Below are positions 4,702 through 11,040 of a DNA stretch of 34,889 nt, piece by piece; position 1 is the first letter of the stretch; every line of letters starts with the position of its first letter. The stretch is from a virus. Under the pieces are notes generated by a model, which did not search any database, was not told the DNA's origin, and saw nothing but the letters and a program-made list of their open reading frames with translations. The DNA lies in the IMG/VR virus record IMGVR_UViG_3300033142_000581, positions 1 to 34,889 of that record; one strand, given 5' to 3'. The position numbers and the translations under genes are program-made.

Positions 4702-4899
4702 ATGAGCAAAAACAATTACGTTGACGGACTATACATTAAAGACGGTAGGTTAATAAACGAAAGACCTGACGGAGAATCTGGTATTGCCAGAGCAGCTGCA
4801 ATCAAAAGAGCTGTAACCAACGATAGAAAAATAAATCGAATTGCTGAAGGAATCCAACTTGCAGAAGACAAGAAGAACTTCAGACAATTAGAATTTTAA
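4702..4899 (+). CDS. Hypothetical protein, 65 residues
   Basis: First rightward gene. The start at 4702 is chosen over upstream in-frame codons because its leader is A/T-rich (AAAAATTATATAGCTATG) and the upstream frame runs through G/C-rich control DNA. The product (MSKNNYVDGLYIKDGRLINE, ending DKKNFRQLEF) is small and charged, with a basic helix-like middle (ARAAAIKRAVTNDRKINRIA). A DNA-binding role would fit its position between control elements but is not shown. It is followed by a good intrinsic terminator, so it is probably transcribed alone. TATCTTTA at 4678-4685 could be its -7 box. Confidence 0.55.
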   Translation: MSKNNYVDGLYIKDGRLINERPDGESGIARAAAIKRAVTNDRKINRIAEGIQLAEDKKNFRQLEF

Positions 4900-4939
4900 A
4901 AAAACAAATTTCCCTATTTGTTCTGTTTTGATTTGAGTG

Positions 4940-4972
4940 AAAGAGAGTTTCTTAACCGAGACTCTTTTTTTT
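4940..4972 (+). terminator. Intrinsic terminator
   Basis: GAGTTTC (4945-4951) pairs with GAGACTC (4958-4964) around TTAACC. The stem can extend with AAAGA against the following T run (4965-4972). It ends the single-gene unit at 4702-4899 and separates it from the groEL operon. Confidence 0.75.
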
Positions 4973-5152
4973 GTCATAACCATGACAACTTTATGACGAC
5001 TTATTTTTTTGTAACTTATTGATTTTCAATTACTTATTTATTTTATGACGACTATGACGACTTAAAAGTAATATTATATAATAATAAATATATATATAAA
5101 AGAAAAAATATATATATAAAATAATAGCAAATCAATTTGTCATTCTCGTCAC
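4971..5152. promoter_or_regulatory. Array of ATGAC(A/G)AC boxes upstream of groEL
   Basis: A perfect inverted repeat TTGTCAT-AACC-ATGACAA (4971-4988) is followed by direct ATGACGACT copies at 4993-5001, 5045-5053 and 5054-5062. An inverted TTGTCAT at 5137-5143 overlaps the -33 box of the groEL promoter, and TCGTCAC follows at 5146-5152. Repeated boxes that reach into a promoter suggest operator sites for a regulator. With the AT-rich tract between them they could also be origin iterons. No CIRCE-type heat-shock operator is present. Confidence 0.55.
5086..5121. repeat. AT-rich tandem repeat, 20-base period
   Basis: AAATATATATATAAAA occurs at 5086-5101 and again at 5106-5121 within an almost pure A/T tract (about 5065-5125). 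It lies between the ATGACGACT boxes and the groEL promoter. Such tracts serve as easily melted DNA at origins or as upstream promoter elements. Confidence 0.5.
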
Positions 5153-5166
5153 AATTTGTATATTTG
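5136..5166 (+). promoter_or_regulatory. groEL promoter, Bacteroidota type
   Basis: TTTG (5136-5139), a spacer of exactly 19 bases, then TATATTTG (5159-5166) match the TTTG-N19-TAnnTTTG consensus perfectly. The groEL start codon lies 25 bases downstream after an AT-rich leader. A TTGTCAT box overlaps the -33 element. Confidence 0.8.
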
Positions 5167-5191
5167 AAGAAATCTAATTAAATTAATTAAA

Positions 5192-6796
5192 ATGAGTAAG
5201 CAAGGATATATACCAAAGAACCTTCACTTCAATTCTGAAGGCAGAGAAAAGTTAATGTCGGGAATCGAAAAGATTTCCCAAGCAGTTAAATCTACATTAG
5301 GCCCACGCGGTAAAACTGTTATCATAGAAACTACCGACCATTTAAGAGGGATGACTATCACCAAAGACGGCGTGACGGTCGCCCGTAGTATTTTTCTGGA
5401 TGACCCTGTAGAGAATATAGCAATTCAAATAATGAAAGACGCATCCAATCGCACAGCGAACTCTGCTGGTGATGGAACAACTACAGCTATTGTATTAGCA
5501 GAAGCTTTTGTAAAAGCAGGTAGTAAGTATTTAATTCCGTCTAACAATACCACACAAGTGGTTAGACATATAAATACAATTGTAAAAGATGTTGTAAAAG
5601 ATTTAGAAAAGAATTCTAAAAAGATTACCAATAGTAGTTTGTTAGATGTCGCTAAGATATCTGCAAACAATGATGCGGAGATTGGAAAATTAATTTTCGA
5701 TGCGTATCAGAAAGTTGGTAAAGACGGTATTGTAACTGTTGAGCGTTCTCAAAACCATGAGACTTATGCTGAGGTTACAAACGGAATCAAAGTAGATAGA
5801 GGCTATTCATCTAATCTATTTATAAATAATCAAAAGAAGGATGAGTGTGTATTAGAGAATGTACGGGTTCTGGTATGTGACCAAGACATTAATAACATAC
5901 TTCAAATAGAAACTGTGTTGAAACCCATCATTCAAAAAAATGAAACCTTGCTTATCATTGCCGATTGCGGTACGAATGTAGTAAACACACTTGCAGCTAA
6001 TGTTGTAAGAAACGGATTGAAGTTGTGTAATATACCGACTCCTTCATTTGGTTATAAGAAGCATGAGCTTATGCAAGACATAGCTCTAACATTAGGAGCT
6101 AAGTATCTATCAGAAAAAACTGGAGATGATTTATCTACATTATCCGAGCATGACTTAGGAAGAGCTGATAAAATTATTGTAGGTAAATCCAATTCTGTTC
6201 TTATTACTAATCAAGAACCAGATGAAGAACTGAAAATGAGAATAGCTGAATTAAGAATTCAAAAAGAAAATACCGAGACACCACAAGAAAGAAAGTTTGT
6301 TGATGAAAGAATCGCAAGCTTAGCAGGTGCCATCGGGTGTATCTACGTTGGTGGTAACTCAGATGTAGAGCAAAAAGAAAAATTTGACCGAGTCGATGAC
6401 TCGGTATGTGCTGTTCGTTCAGCTTTAGAAGAAGGTATTGTACCTGGTGCAGGTCTTGCTTTATATAATGCTTCTAAAAAAATATCAAGTGATAATGACG
6501 ATAATGATTATAATACTGCATGTAATATAGTAAGAGAAGCTATAGTACAACCACTAATTCAAATATTAGAGAACGCAGGTATTAAACCAGAAAATGTTTT
6601 AAAAGAAATAAATGAGAGTTCTAAAAAGAACTATGGGTTTGATGTTAAGAATGAAAAGTTTGGAGATTTATTTAAACTTGGAGTTATTGACCCACTTAAA
6701 GTAACTAAGAACGCACTGATTAATTCAAGCAGTGTAGCATCTACTATATTATCTACTAACGCAATCGTTACCCATGCCAGAATCAATCAAGACTAA
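5192..6796 (+). CDS. groEL: Chaperonin GroEL (60 kDa), phage-encoded
   Basis: The 534-residue product aligns by eye with GroEL along its length: LGPRGK at 36-41, ITKDGVTVA at 56-64, the ATP-site GDGTTTA at 93-99, and ALEEGIVPGAGLAL at 411-424. Asp439 is in the position of the catalytic aspartate. It would form a ring that folds proteins with GroES in an ATP cycle. It lacks the usual Gly-Gly-Met C-terminal tail. It heads an operon with two small ORFs and GroES, under a consensus promoter. A phage copy probably serves folding of its own large virion proteins; this is inferred from other chaperonin-encoding phages. Confidence 0.95.
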   Translation: MSKQGYIPKNLHFNSEGREKLMSGIEKISQAVKSTLGPRGKTVIIETTDHLRGMTITKDGVTVARSIFLDDPVENIAIQIMKDASNRTANSAGDGTTTAIVLAEAFVKAGSKYLIPSNNTTQVVRHINTIVKDVVKDLEKNSKKITNSSLLDVAKISANNDAEIGKLIFDAYQKVGKDGIVTVERSQNHETYAEVTNGIKVDRGYSSNLFINNQKKDECVLENVRVLVCDQDINNILQIETVLKPIIQKNETLLIIADCGTNVVNTLAANVVRNGLKLCNIPTPSFGYKKHELMQDIALTLGAKYLSEKTGDDLSTLSEHDLGRADKIIVGKSNSVLITNQEPDEELKMRIAELRIQKENTETPQERKFVDERIASLAGAIGCIYVGGNSDVEQKEKFDRVDDSVCAVRSALEEGIVPGAGLALYNASKKISSDNDDNDYNTACNIVREAIVQPLIQILENAGIKPENVLKEINESSKKNYGFDVKNEKFGDLFKLGVIDPLKVTKNALINSSSVASTILSTNAIVTHARINQD

Positions 6797-7007
6797 TTTA
6801 GTAAGAGAGGTAAAGCAAAAAGTTTTTTTAGATAAATTATTCAAAGAACAAACTATAGATTTGGATAATTACTTTGCTTATAGTGGTAAAGAAGAAAAAA
6901 CTAATTATAAAATTGCGTATCTTATAGAGAAAGAAAAAAGACATCGTGCTAAATTCGCGAGAGGAATTAGAAACGATATGAGTAAATATAAATTTAAAAT
7001 TAAGTAA
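6774..7007 (+). CDS. Hypothetical basic protein in the chaperonin operon
   Basis: Starts 23 bases inside the end of groEL and is followed one base after its stop by the next ORF, so it is part of the operon. The 77-residue product (MPESIKTNLVREVKQKVFLD, ending MSKYKFKIK) is rich in Lys and Arg with a likely helical middle (YKIAYLIEKEKRHRAKFA). No family recognised. The start could lie later in the frame, but no better leader is visible because it overlaps groEL. Confidence 0.55.
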   Translation: MPESIKTNLVREVKQKVFLDKLFKEQTIDLDNYFAYSGKEEKTNYKIAYLIEKEKRHRAKFARGIRNDMSKYKFKIK

Positions 7008-7008
7008 T

Positions 7009-7140
7009 ATGCCTATATACAATCAAATATTTGAGGAGTTTAGGAAAGAACAAAGACAGATAGATAAAGCTATAAAGCTTTTACAAAGACACGGATACGT
7101 TGTTTCTTCAAAACAAAAAACCTATGCAAGCAGTAAATAA
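7009..7140 (+). CDS. Small protein, 43 residues, overlapping the groES start
   Basis: Short ORF one base after the previous stop, starting ATGCCTATATAC and ending in TAA at 7138-7140. The product (MPIYNQIFEEFRKEQRQIDK, AIKLLQRHGYVVSSKQKTYA, SSK) looks like one amphipathic helix followed by a short strand. It overlaps the groES start by 17 bases in another frame, suggesting coupled translation. Not recognised. Confidence 0.5.
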   Translation: MPIYNQIFEEFRKEQRQIDKAIKLLQRHGYVVSSKQKTYASSK

Positions 7141-7381
7141 GTACATAGTTATTAAAAAAATTAACGAAGAGTATAAAACAAAGTCAGGACTTTTGTTATC
7201 TAACGAAGACATGTCTTCATTAAGATATCATAAAGCAGTTGTGGTAAACCCAGGAACTAATGTGGATACCGTAAAAAAAAATGACGTAATATTTTTTGAC
7301 AAAGCAGCTGGCCATTCAATGGTTATAGATGATAACACTTATACTATTATAGAAGAAAGAGATGTAGTAGTAGTACTATAA
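7124..7381 (+). CDS. groES: Co-chaperonin GroES
   Basis: The start at 7124 (leader AAAACAAAAAACCTATG) gives an 85-residue protein of typical GroES length. It shows the family pattern: NKYIVIKKINEEYKTKSGLL near the N-terminus, a roof segment, then VKKNDVIFFDKAAGHSMVID and a terminal IIEERDVVVVL, as in other GroES proteins. It caps the GroEL ring. The expected mobile loop is represented by EEYKTKSGLLLSNED. It ends the chaperonin operon, tail to tail with the leftward gene at 7376-7825, whose stop it overlaps. Confidence 0.88.
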   Translation: MQAVNKYIVIKKINEEYKTKSGLLLSNEDMSSLRYHKAVVVNPGTNVDTVKKNDVIFFDKAAGHSMVIDDNTYTIIEERDVVVVL

Positions 7382-7825
7382 TTTATTTTCTCTATTAATT
7401 TTTTTCATATAATTTCTGTAAACCTTATCTCTGTATTTTACATCGTGTTTAAACACTGGGTTGTTTGATGCGTTTTCAGGTATGTCTTCACCATTTAGTT
7501 TGGCATAGACATTACTTATCATTCTCTTTGCCTGAAAAGTTAATTCATAAAGAGCAGCTTCATTACCTTTCTTTGGTCTCCATTTATGAATCCAACCTTT
7601 CTTAATTAATTTATAAAACCTATTGTTATCCCAAGACATTAGTTCATTGTATTCTTCAAACTTGGTTTTAGTAAATAAGTGTTCACTGTATAGGAATAAC
7701 ATGAGTTCTAATTCACCAGTTGTAATATCATACTTACGTTTAGCCCAGTATTTAATTACTTTCCAATATTTTAAATAATCATGTTCGGGTTGTTTACGAC
7801 TTGTGTTTCGTACGATGATAGGCAT
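7376..7825 (-). CDS. Putative winged-helix DNA-binding protein
   Basis: The 149-residue basic product has a helical region (residues about 30-95) that resembles a MarR-like winged helix: DITTGELELMLFLYSEHLFT, then a recognition-helix-like SWDNNRFYKLIKKGWIHKWR and a wing-like KKGNEAALYELTF. The C-terminus is Lys-rich. It is the only leftward gene among rightward ones and shares a palindromic divergent promoter with the gene at 7880. That placement suits a regulator of late genes. GTTTAAAC at 7447-7454 is inside its coding sequence, within the longer palindrome GTGTTTAAACAC. The fold is inferred by eye. Confidence 0.6.
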   Translation of the reverse strand: MPIIVRNTSRKQPEHDYLKYWKVIKYWAKRKYDITTGELELMLFLYSEHLFTKTKFEEYNELMSWDNNRFYKLIKKGWIHKWRPKKGNEAALYELTFQAKRMISNVYAKLNGEDIPENASNNPVFKHDVKYRDKVYRNYMKKINRENKL

Positions 7826-7848
7826 AAAATAAATTTGATTTAATTAAT

Positions 7849-7867
7849 TATCTTTGTTACAAAGATA
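7849..7867. promoter_or_regulatory. Palindromic divergent -7 boxes
   Basis: TATCTTTG-TTA-CAAAGATA is a near-perfect palindrome that places a Bacteroidota -7 box (TAnnTTTG) on each strand. It lies between the leftward gene ending at 7825 and the rightward gene starting at 7880. No clear -33 TTTG is seen at 19 bases on either side, so activation by a factor is likely. Confidence 0.55.
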
Positions 7868-7879
7868 GAATAAAATTAA

Positions 7880-8017
7880 ATGGCAAGAAAAATAGTTAGC
7901 AGCTATAGTTATAAACCCAAAAAAAAAAGACCTGGGGTCCATTCTAAAAATAGACACACTAAACAAACAAGTGGCAAATATTATAGTGGACGATTATACC
8001 GAGGTCAAGGAAGATAA
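7880..8017 (+). CDS. Small basic protein, 45 residues
   Basis: Starts 13 bases after the divergent -7 box, with leader AATAAAATTAAATGG. The product (MARKIVSSYSYKPKKKRPGV, HSKNRHTKQTSGKYYSGRLY, RGQGR) is strongly basic and rich in Tyr, Ser and Gly, with no hydrophobic core. It resembles short basic proteins that recur in marine phage genomes beside other small conserved genes. It may be a DNA- or RNA-binding or virion-internal protein, but no family name is certain. It is the first gene of the basic-protein cluster. Confidence 0.6.
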   Translation: MARKIVSSYSYKPKKKRPGVHSKNRHTKQTSGKYYSGRLYRGQGR

Positions 8018-8020
8018 ATT

Positions 8021-8395
8021 ATGAGTACAAGAAACGTAGCAATAAAAGAAGGGGGTAAAGCCGCTCTAAAAAAAATAGGAAAAAAAATTGCTTCTAAAGT
8101 TGTTGGAGTTGGAGGTGCTCTACTTAATACACAAAAAGCCTATGGTGGTCAACTTTCTAAAAAACAATTAAAAGACAAATACGGCTTTAAAGAGTTTGGG
8201 GGAGACGGAGGTGCACTCCCAAAAAAGAAAACTAAAATGTCTATGAGAAAACCAAAGGCAAGCATTTGTCCTTCAGGTATCGCTTGGGCTAAAAGAACTT
8301 TTGATAAGTACCCGTCTGCGTATGCGAATATGGCGGCAAGTAAATATTGTAAAGACCCTAATTACGCAAAGGGTTCTAAAAAGAAAAAAAAATAA
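8021..8395 (+). CDS. Basic Lys-rich phage protein, 124 residues
   Basis: Begins three bases after the previous stop. The N-terminal half is basic with a Gly/Ala stretch (ASKVVGVGGALLNTQKAYGG). The C-terminal half carries the motif CPSGIAWAKRTFDKYPSAYA followed by NMAASKYCKDPNYAKG and a Lys run. I recall similar AWxKR/YPSAYAN/ASKYCKDP patterns from small proteins of marine phages. The two Cys and the conserved aromatics suggest a small folded domain. Role unknown; virion-internal or nucleic-acid binding is possible. A related pattern occurs in the gene at 9758-9937. Confidence 0.65.
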   Translation: MSTRNVAIKEGGKAALKKIGKKIASKVVGVGGALLNTQKAYGGQLSKKQLKDKYGFKEFGGDGGALPKKKTKMSMRKPKASICPSGIAWAKRTFDKYPSAYANMAASKYCKDPNYAKGSKKKKK

Positions 8396-8399
8396 AGTC

Positions 8400-8636
8400 A
8401 TGAAAAAACCTATGTTAAATGCTATACAGAAAGCCAGAATGTCTATGGCTATGAAATCTAAAAACCCTAAAATGAATCCAGGGTTTGATTCATTACCAAA
8501 AGATGTACAGGCAAAAATTATGAATAAAAAAAAGCCTAAGATGGCTATGAAGAAAAAAGCTAAAATGGGAATGAAAAAAGCTAAGGCAAGTCAAACAGCT
8601 GGAGCTATAATGAAAAGAGAAAGATTAATGCTGTAA
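8400..8636 (+). CDS. Met/Lys-rich basic protein, 78 residues
   Basis: The start at 8400 is chosen because it follows the previous stop by four bases and the product then begins MKKPMLNAIQKARMSMAMKS; the open frame upstream overlaps the preceding gene. The middle holds NPGFDSLPKDVQAKIM, and the C-terminal half is low-complexity with repeated KPKMAMKKKAKMGMKK. It is basic and probably partly disordered, as expected for a nucleic-acid-binding or scaffold-type protein. The stop overlaps the next start (TAATG). Not a recognised family. Confidence 0.6.
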   Translation: MKKPMLNAIQKARMSMAMKSKNPKMNPGFDSLPKDVQAKIMNKKKPKMAMKKKAKMGMKKAKASQTAGAIMKRERLML

Positions 8637-8980
8637 TGGGATTTAAACTTAAAACATTAGGACAGGTTTTAGATTTCAGTGATAAATATTCTACAGGCGA
8701 TTATATAGTTAAAGAAAAGAAGCTGGGTAAATATACTTTGGGAGAAATAAATCCTAACGGTGTGATTGATATTGCAAAAGATATATCACCTGCATTAAAA
8801 AGAAAAGCTGTAAAGCATGAGGTAGACCACTTGTATCAAATGCGTAGAGGTGAAATGAGGTTTGACCATAATAATTATTACTACAAACCAACTCCTTATT
8901 CTCAAATACAAGTAATACCTAATAGTAAAATTAACCCTCACGATAGAAATCTACCGTGGGAAAAAGATGCACATCACTAA
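8636..8980 (+). CDS. Zincin-like protein with HEVDH motif
   Basis: The 114-residue product contains HEVDH at residues 61-65 in KAVKHEVDHLYQMRRGEM and a downstream LPWEKDAH (106-113) that could give the third zinc ligand Glu109. HExxH plus a conserved LPWExxA block is the pattern of small phage zincin-like domains. The N-terminal part (LKTLGQVLDFSDKYSTGDYI) is beta-like. A protease role is plausible, possibly virion-associated, but activity is not shown. It sits among small basic genes with overlapping stop/start codons (TAATG) on both sides. Confidence 0.65.
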   Translation: MGFKLKTLGQVLDFSDKYSTGDYIVKEKKLGKYTLGEINPNGVIDIAKDISPALKRKAVKHEVDHLYQMRRGEMRFDHNNYYYKPTPYSQIQVIPNSKINPHDRNLPWEKDAHH

Positions 8981-9219
8981 TGGGAGAATTAAAAAAATGG
9001 GTAAAGCAACAATGGGTCCGCATAGGTACTGACGGAAAAATAAAAGGACCTTGTGGTACATCCAAAAATAAAAAGAACCCTGATAGATGTTTGCCTTTAG
9101 CAAAAGCAAGAAGATTAAGTAAAAAACAATTAGCTCAAACAGCTAAAAAGAAAAAAGCTTCTGGTGGAAAGAAACAATTTGTTTCTAATACAAAAGCTGC
9201 AAAAGTAAGAAACGCGTAG
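8980..9219 (+). CDS. DUF5872-like small basic protein
   Basis: The start at 8980 overlaps the previous stop (TAATG). The 79-residue product has the pattern KKWVKQQWVRIGTDGKIKGP followed by CGTSKNKKNPDRCLPLAKAR, then LSKKQLAQTAKKKK. This WVxI-x-dGKIkGPCG-xxxxxNPDRCLP-xxKA signature is what I recall for DUF5872, a family of unknown function frequent in viruses and marine bacteria. Two conserved Cys may bind metal or form a fold core. The C-terminus is Lys-rich and probably disordered. Confidence 0.7.
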   Translation: MGELKKWVKQQWVRIGTDGKIKGPCGTSKNKKNPDRCLPLAKARRLSKKQLAQTAKKKKASGGKKQFVSNTKAAKVRNA

Positions 9220-9223
9220 TGTT

Positions 9224-9511
9224 ATGTCTAAAAAAAATATGCCATGTAATAGACCAAGACCTTCTACCCGACCAGGTAAGAAAAAAATGGTTAAAGGTTG
9301 TGAAGGGGGAAAAGAAAAGCTTATTCACTTTGGAGCAAAAGGATATGGACATAATTATTCAGCAGCTGCAAGAAAAAGCTTCAAGGCCCGTCATAAGTGT
9401 GGAACAGCAAAATCAAAACTAACTGCACGCTATTGGGCATGTAAAAATTTATGGGCAGGAAAAGGCGGAAGCAAGAAGAGTTCCCCCCAAAATAGACAAG
9501 GAAAATATTAG
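9224..9511 (+). CDS. Conserved small phage protein, Cys-containing
   Basis: The 95-residue product contains MVKGCEGGKEKLIHFGAKGY, then ARKSFKARHKCGTAKSKLTA and RYWACKNLWAGKGG. The HFGxxGYxH ... SFxARHxC ... ArYWaCk-LW pattern is one I have seen in many tailed-phage genomes, often beside DUF5872-like genes; its function is unknown to me. Four Cys (at CNRP, GCEG, HKCG and WACK) may form a zinc site. Starts four bases after the previous stop. Confidence 0.65.
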   Translation: MSKKNMPCNRPRPSTRPGKKKMVKGCEGGKEKLIHFGAKGYGHNYSAAARKSFKARHKCGTAKSKLTARYWACKNLWAGKGGSKKSSPQNRQGKY

Positions 9512-9519
9512 TATATTTG
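9512..9519 (+). promoter_or_regulatory. Possible -7 box
   Basis: TATATTTG matches TAnnTTTG and lies 27 bases before the start at 9547, in the only sizeable gap of this gene cluster (9512-9546). A -33 TTTG is not evident. Confidence 0.35.
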
Positions 9520-9546
9520 TAATTATAATTATTTAAAAATAAAATT

Positions 9547-9756
9547 ATGGCACAAGGTTATAACGACAGACTCGATGAGTCATTAGGCGCGAAGCACGGA
9601 AAGAAGTCTCAATCTTTTAAAGATAGAAGAGATGAATCTAAAGCAATGTCTAAAAAAATATATGGACACGCGTATGGTGGAGACCACTCTATGAAATATG
9701 AAAAACATTATCCTAAAAGTGTTAAGTCACATTTAGGAGGTTTAATTAGAAAATAG
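9547..9756 (+). CDS. Small charged phage protein, 69 residues
   Basis: Good leader (ATTTAAAAATAAAATTATGG). The product (MAQGYNDRLDESLGAKHGKK, SQSFKDRRDESKAMSKKIYG, HAYGGDHSMKYEKHYPKS ...) has the LGAKHGKKSQSxKDRRDESKxM pattern known from small conserved proteins of bacteriophages and some large viruses. It is highly charged with few hydrophobic residues, so it is likely disordered or nucleic-acid associated. Function unknown. The next gene follows its stop by one base. Confidence 0.62.
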   Translation: MAQGYNDRLDESLGAKHGKKSQSFKDRRDESKAMSKKIYGHAYGGDHSMKYEKHYPKSVKSHLGGLIRK

Positions 9757-9757
9757 T

Positions 9758-9937
9758 ATGGCTTTTCCAGAAATAAAAAAGAAAGACCAAGGTAAATTTA
9801 CTGCTTGGGCTAAAAAAAACGGATTCAAAGATGCGTGTAGCGCAGCATCTGCAGTAATGAAGAGTAAGAAAAAATATTCTCCTTCTGTAGTAAAGATGGC
9901 TAACTATGCGAATAACTTTGGCTGTAAAAGAAAATAA
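9758..9937 (+). CDS. Small basic phage protein, 59 residues
   Basis: Starts one base after the previous stop. The product (MAFPEIKKKDQGKFTAWAKK, NGFKDACSAASAVMKSKKKY, SPSVVKMANYANNFGCKRK) has an AWAKK block, an ACSAAxxVM helix and a MANYANNFGC ending. This layout recalls the AWAKR/YANMAASKYC part of the gene at 8021-8395, so the two may be related. Function unknown; a basic virion or DNA-binding protein is possible. Confidence 0.62.
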   Translation: MAFPEIKKKDQGKFTAWAKKNGFKDACSAASAVMKSKKKYSPSVVKMANYANNFGCKRK

Positions 9938-9947
9938 AATTAAATCT

Positions 9948-10145
9948 ATGGCTAAATCTAAAAAAAAGGCTGATTCGAAAGAAGAAGTTAAAAAAGTAAA
10001 AGCAACTGAAAAAAAAGTAGAAACAAAAAAGGTTAAGGTAAAAAAACCTACGGAACTTAAGGCAATGCCTACGTTTATAGAAATACCGTATGTTCCAAGA
10101 AAGATAGACAGACTACCTAAAGACCTAAGTAAATTAAAAAAGTAA
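9948..10145 (+). CDS. Lys-rich low-complexity protein with conserved C-terminus
   Basis: The start at 9948 has a clear leader (AAAATAAAATTAAATCTATG); an upstream in-frame ATG overlaps the previous gene and is less likely. The N-terminal two thirds are Lys/Glu/Val repeats (VKKVKATEKKVETKKVKVKK), probably disordered. The C-terminus is a compact motif, MPTFIEIPYVPRKIDRLPKD. Such basic tails resemble histone-like or virion DNA-packing proteins, but this is a guess from composition. The stop overlaps the next start (TAATG). Confidence 0.6.
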   Translation: MAKSKKKADSKEEVKKVKATEKKVETKKVKVKKPTELKAMPTFIEIPYVPRKIDRLPKDLSKLKK

Positions 10146-10285
10146 TGGGAAAATTATTAGTAAAAGTAGGAATGTGGATTTCAAAAATGTGGTGTAAACT
10201 ATTATGCAAATGGAATTGGCTTCTTTCTAAAATGATAGTGAATGTAAACGATTGTCCAGTGGCACAATGTGTTTGTAAAAAATAA
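10145..10285 (+). CDS. Small Trp/Cys-rich protein, 46 residues
   Basis: ATG overlaps the preceding stop codon. The product (MGKLLVKVGMWISKMWCKLL, CKWNWLLSKMIVNVNDCPVA, QCVCKK) has an N-terminal amphipathic or membrane-binding helix rich in Trp and Leu, then a short Cys-rich tail. Five Cys in 46 residues suggest metal binding or membrane association. No family recognised. It could be a small membrane-active protein, but the evidence is composition only. Confidence 0.5.
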   Translation: MGKLLVKVGMWISKMWCKLLCKWNWLLSKMIVNVNDCPVAQCVCKK

Positions 10286-10289
10286 TATA

Positions 10290-10460
10290 ATGAAATTAAA
10301 CGAAAAGTCCCGAGGACTCGGAGATACTATAGAAAAATTTACCACGGCTACTGGTATTAAAAATGTAGTCACTAAAGTTACCAAAGCTGCAGGAGTAAAT
10401 GATTGTGGTTGCGGTCAAAGGAGAGACACTTTAAACCGTGTGTTTCCTTATAAAAAGTAA
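10290..10460 (+). CDS. Small phage protein with CGCGxRRDxLNRxFPY motif
   Basis: The start at 10290 (leader AAAAAATAATATAATG) is preferred over an upstream in-frame codon inside the previous gene. The 56-residue product has an amphipathic helix (LGDTIEKFTTATGIKNVVTK) and a C-terminal NDCGCGQRRDTLNRVFPYKK. I recall the C-x-C-xxRxxxLNxxFPY ending from small proteins in many tailed phages; the function is not known to me. The Cys pair may bind metal. It is the last of the small basic genes before the structural protein at 10491. Confidence 0.62.
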   Translation: MKLNEKSRGLGDTIEKFTTATGIKNVVTKVTKAAGVNDCGCGQRRDTLNRVFPYKK

Positions 10461-10490
10461 AGAGATTTTTAACCCTCTAAAATAAAAAAA

Positions 10491-11030
10491 ATGGCATATC
10501 CAAAAATTACCGTTAACACGGGCAAGGCATTTGAGATTCTTGCAAGTGATACAATACCTATCCCTTCACCATATTCAGTTCCATTAATAGGAACTACTAC
10601 TAATACAAGAGCAGACGGCTTAGAAGATAGCTCTGAAGATTTTAGTAATGTTGTTGTTGGAGATATAGTATACAACACAACAGACAGCACACTTACAACA
10701 GTTACTGGCTTAGTTAATTCAACAACATTAGATTTAGCTGATAATATATTTACTACAGGTGAAAATTATATTATTTGGCAAGCTGGACCAATATTTGAAA
10801 AAAGAATTGAATCATCTTCAGGGTGTTTACTTTATGTTGGAAGTAATGTTGCTAAAGGAAACATGACTATTGGTGACCAATACGGAGATGTGAAAGTAAA
10901 AACTACACAAGGCGATATAGTAACGTTTAGCAACTTCCCTGTAGGAGAGTATCTTCCACTACAAATAGTACAACTGTATTCAACTGGTACAGATACTACG
11001 ATTAGAAATCAATGTTTAGCAATCTGGTAA
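10491..11030 (+). CDS. Probable virion protein with a shared beta module
   Basis: The 179-residue product is beta-rich, with few charged residues (MAYPKITVNTGKAFEILASD). Residues 56-96 (VGDIVYNTTDSTLTTVTGLV, then TTLDLADNIFTTGENYIIW) closely match residues 138-177 of the connector-region protein at 32845-33807, so one module is used twice in this phage. The C-terminal part (YGDVKVKTTQGDIVTFSNF) also looks like beta structure. A minor head, decoration or tail component is likely. The leader AAAATAAAAAAATGG is good. Confidence 0.6.
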   Translation: MAYPKITVNTGKAFEILASDTIPIPSPYSVPLIGTTTNTRADGLEDSSEDFSNVVVGDIVYNTTDSTLTTVTGLVNSTTLDLADNIFTTGENYIIWQAGPIFEKRIESSSGCLLYVGSNVAKGNMTIGDQYGDVKVKTTQGDIVTFSNFPVGEYLPLQIVQLYSTGTDTTIRNQCLAIW

Positions 11031-11040
11031 AATATTAATT

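Noticed and set aside
5139-5152. CIRCE heat-shock operator upstream of groEL
   Set aside because: The TTGTCAT/TCGTCAC boxes do not match TTAGCACTC-N9-GAGTGCTAA.
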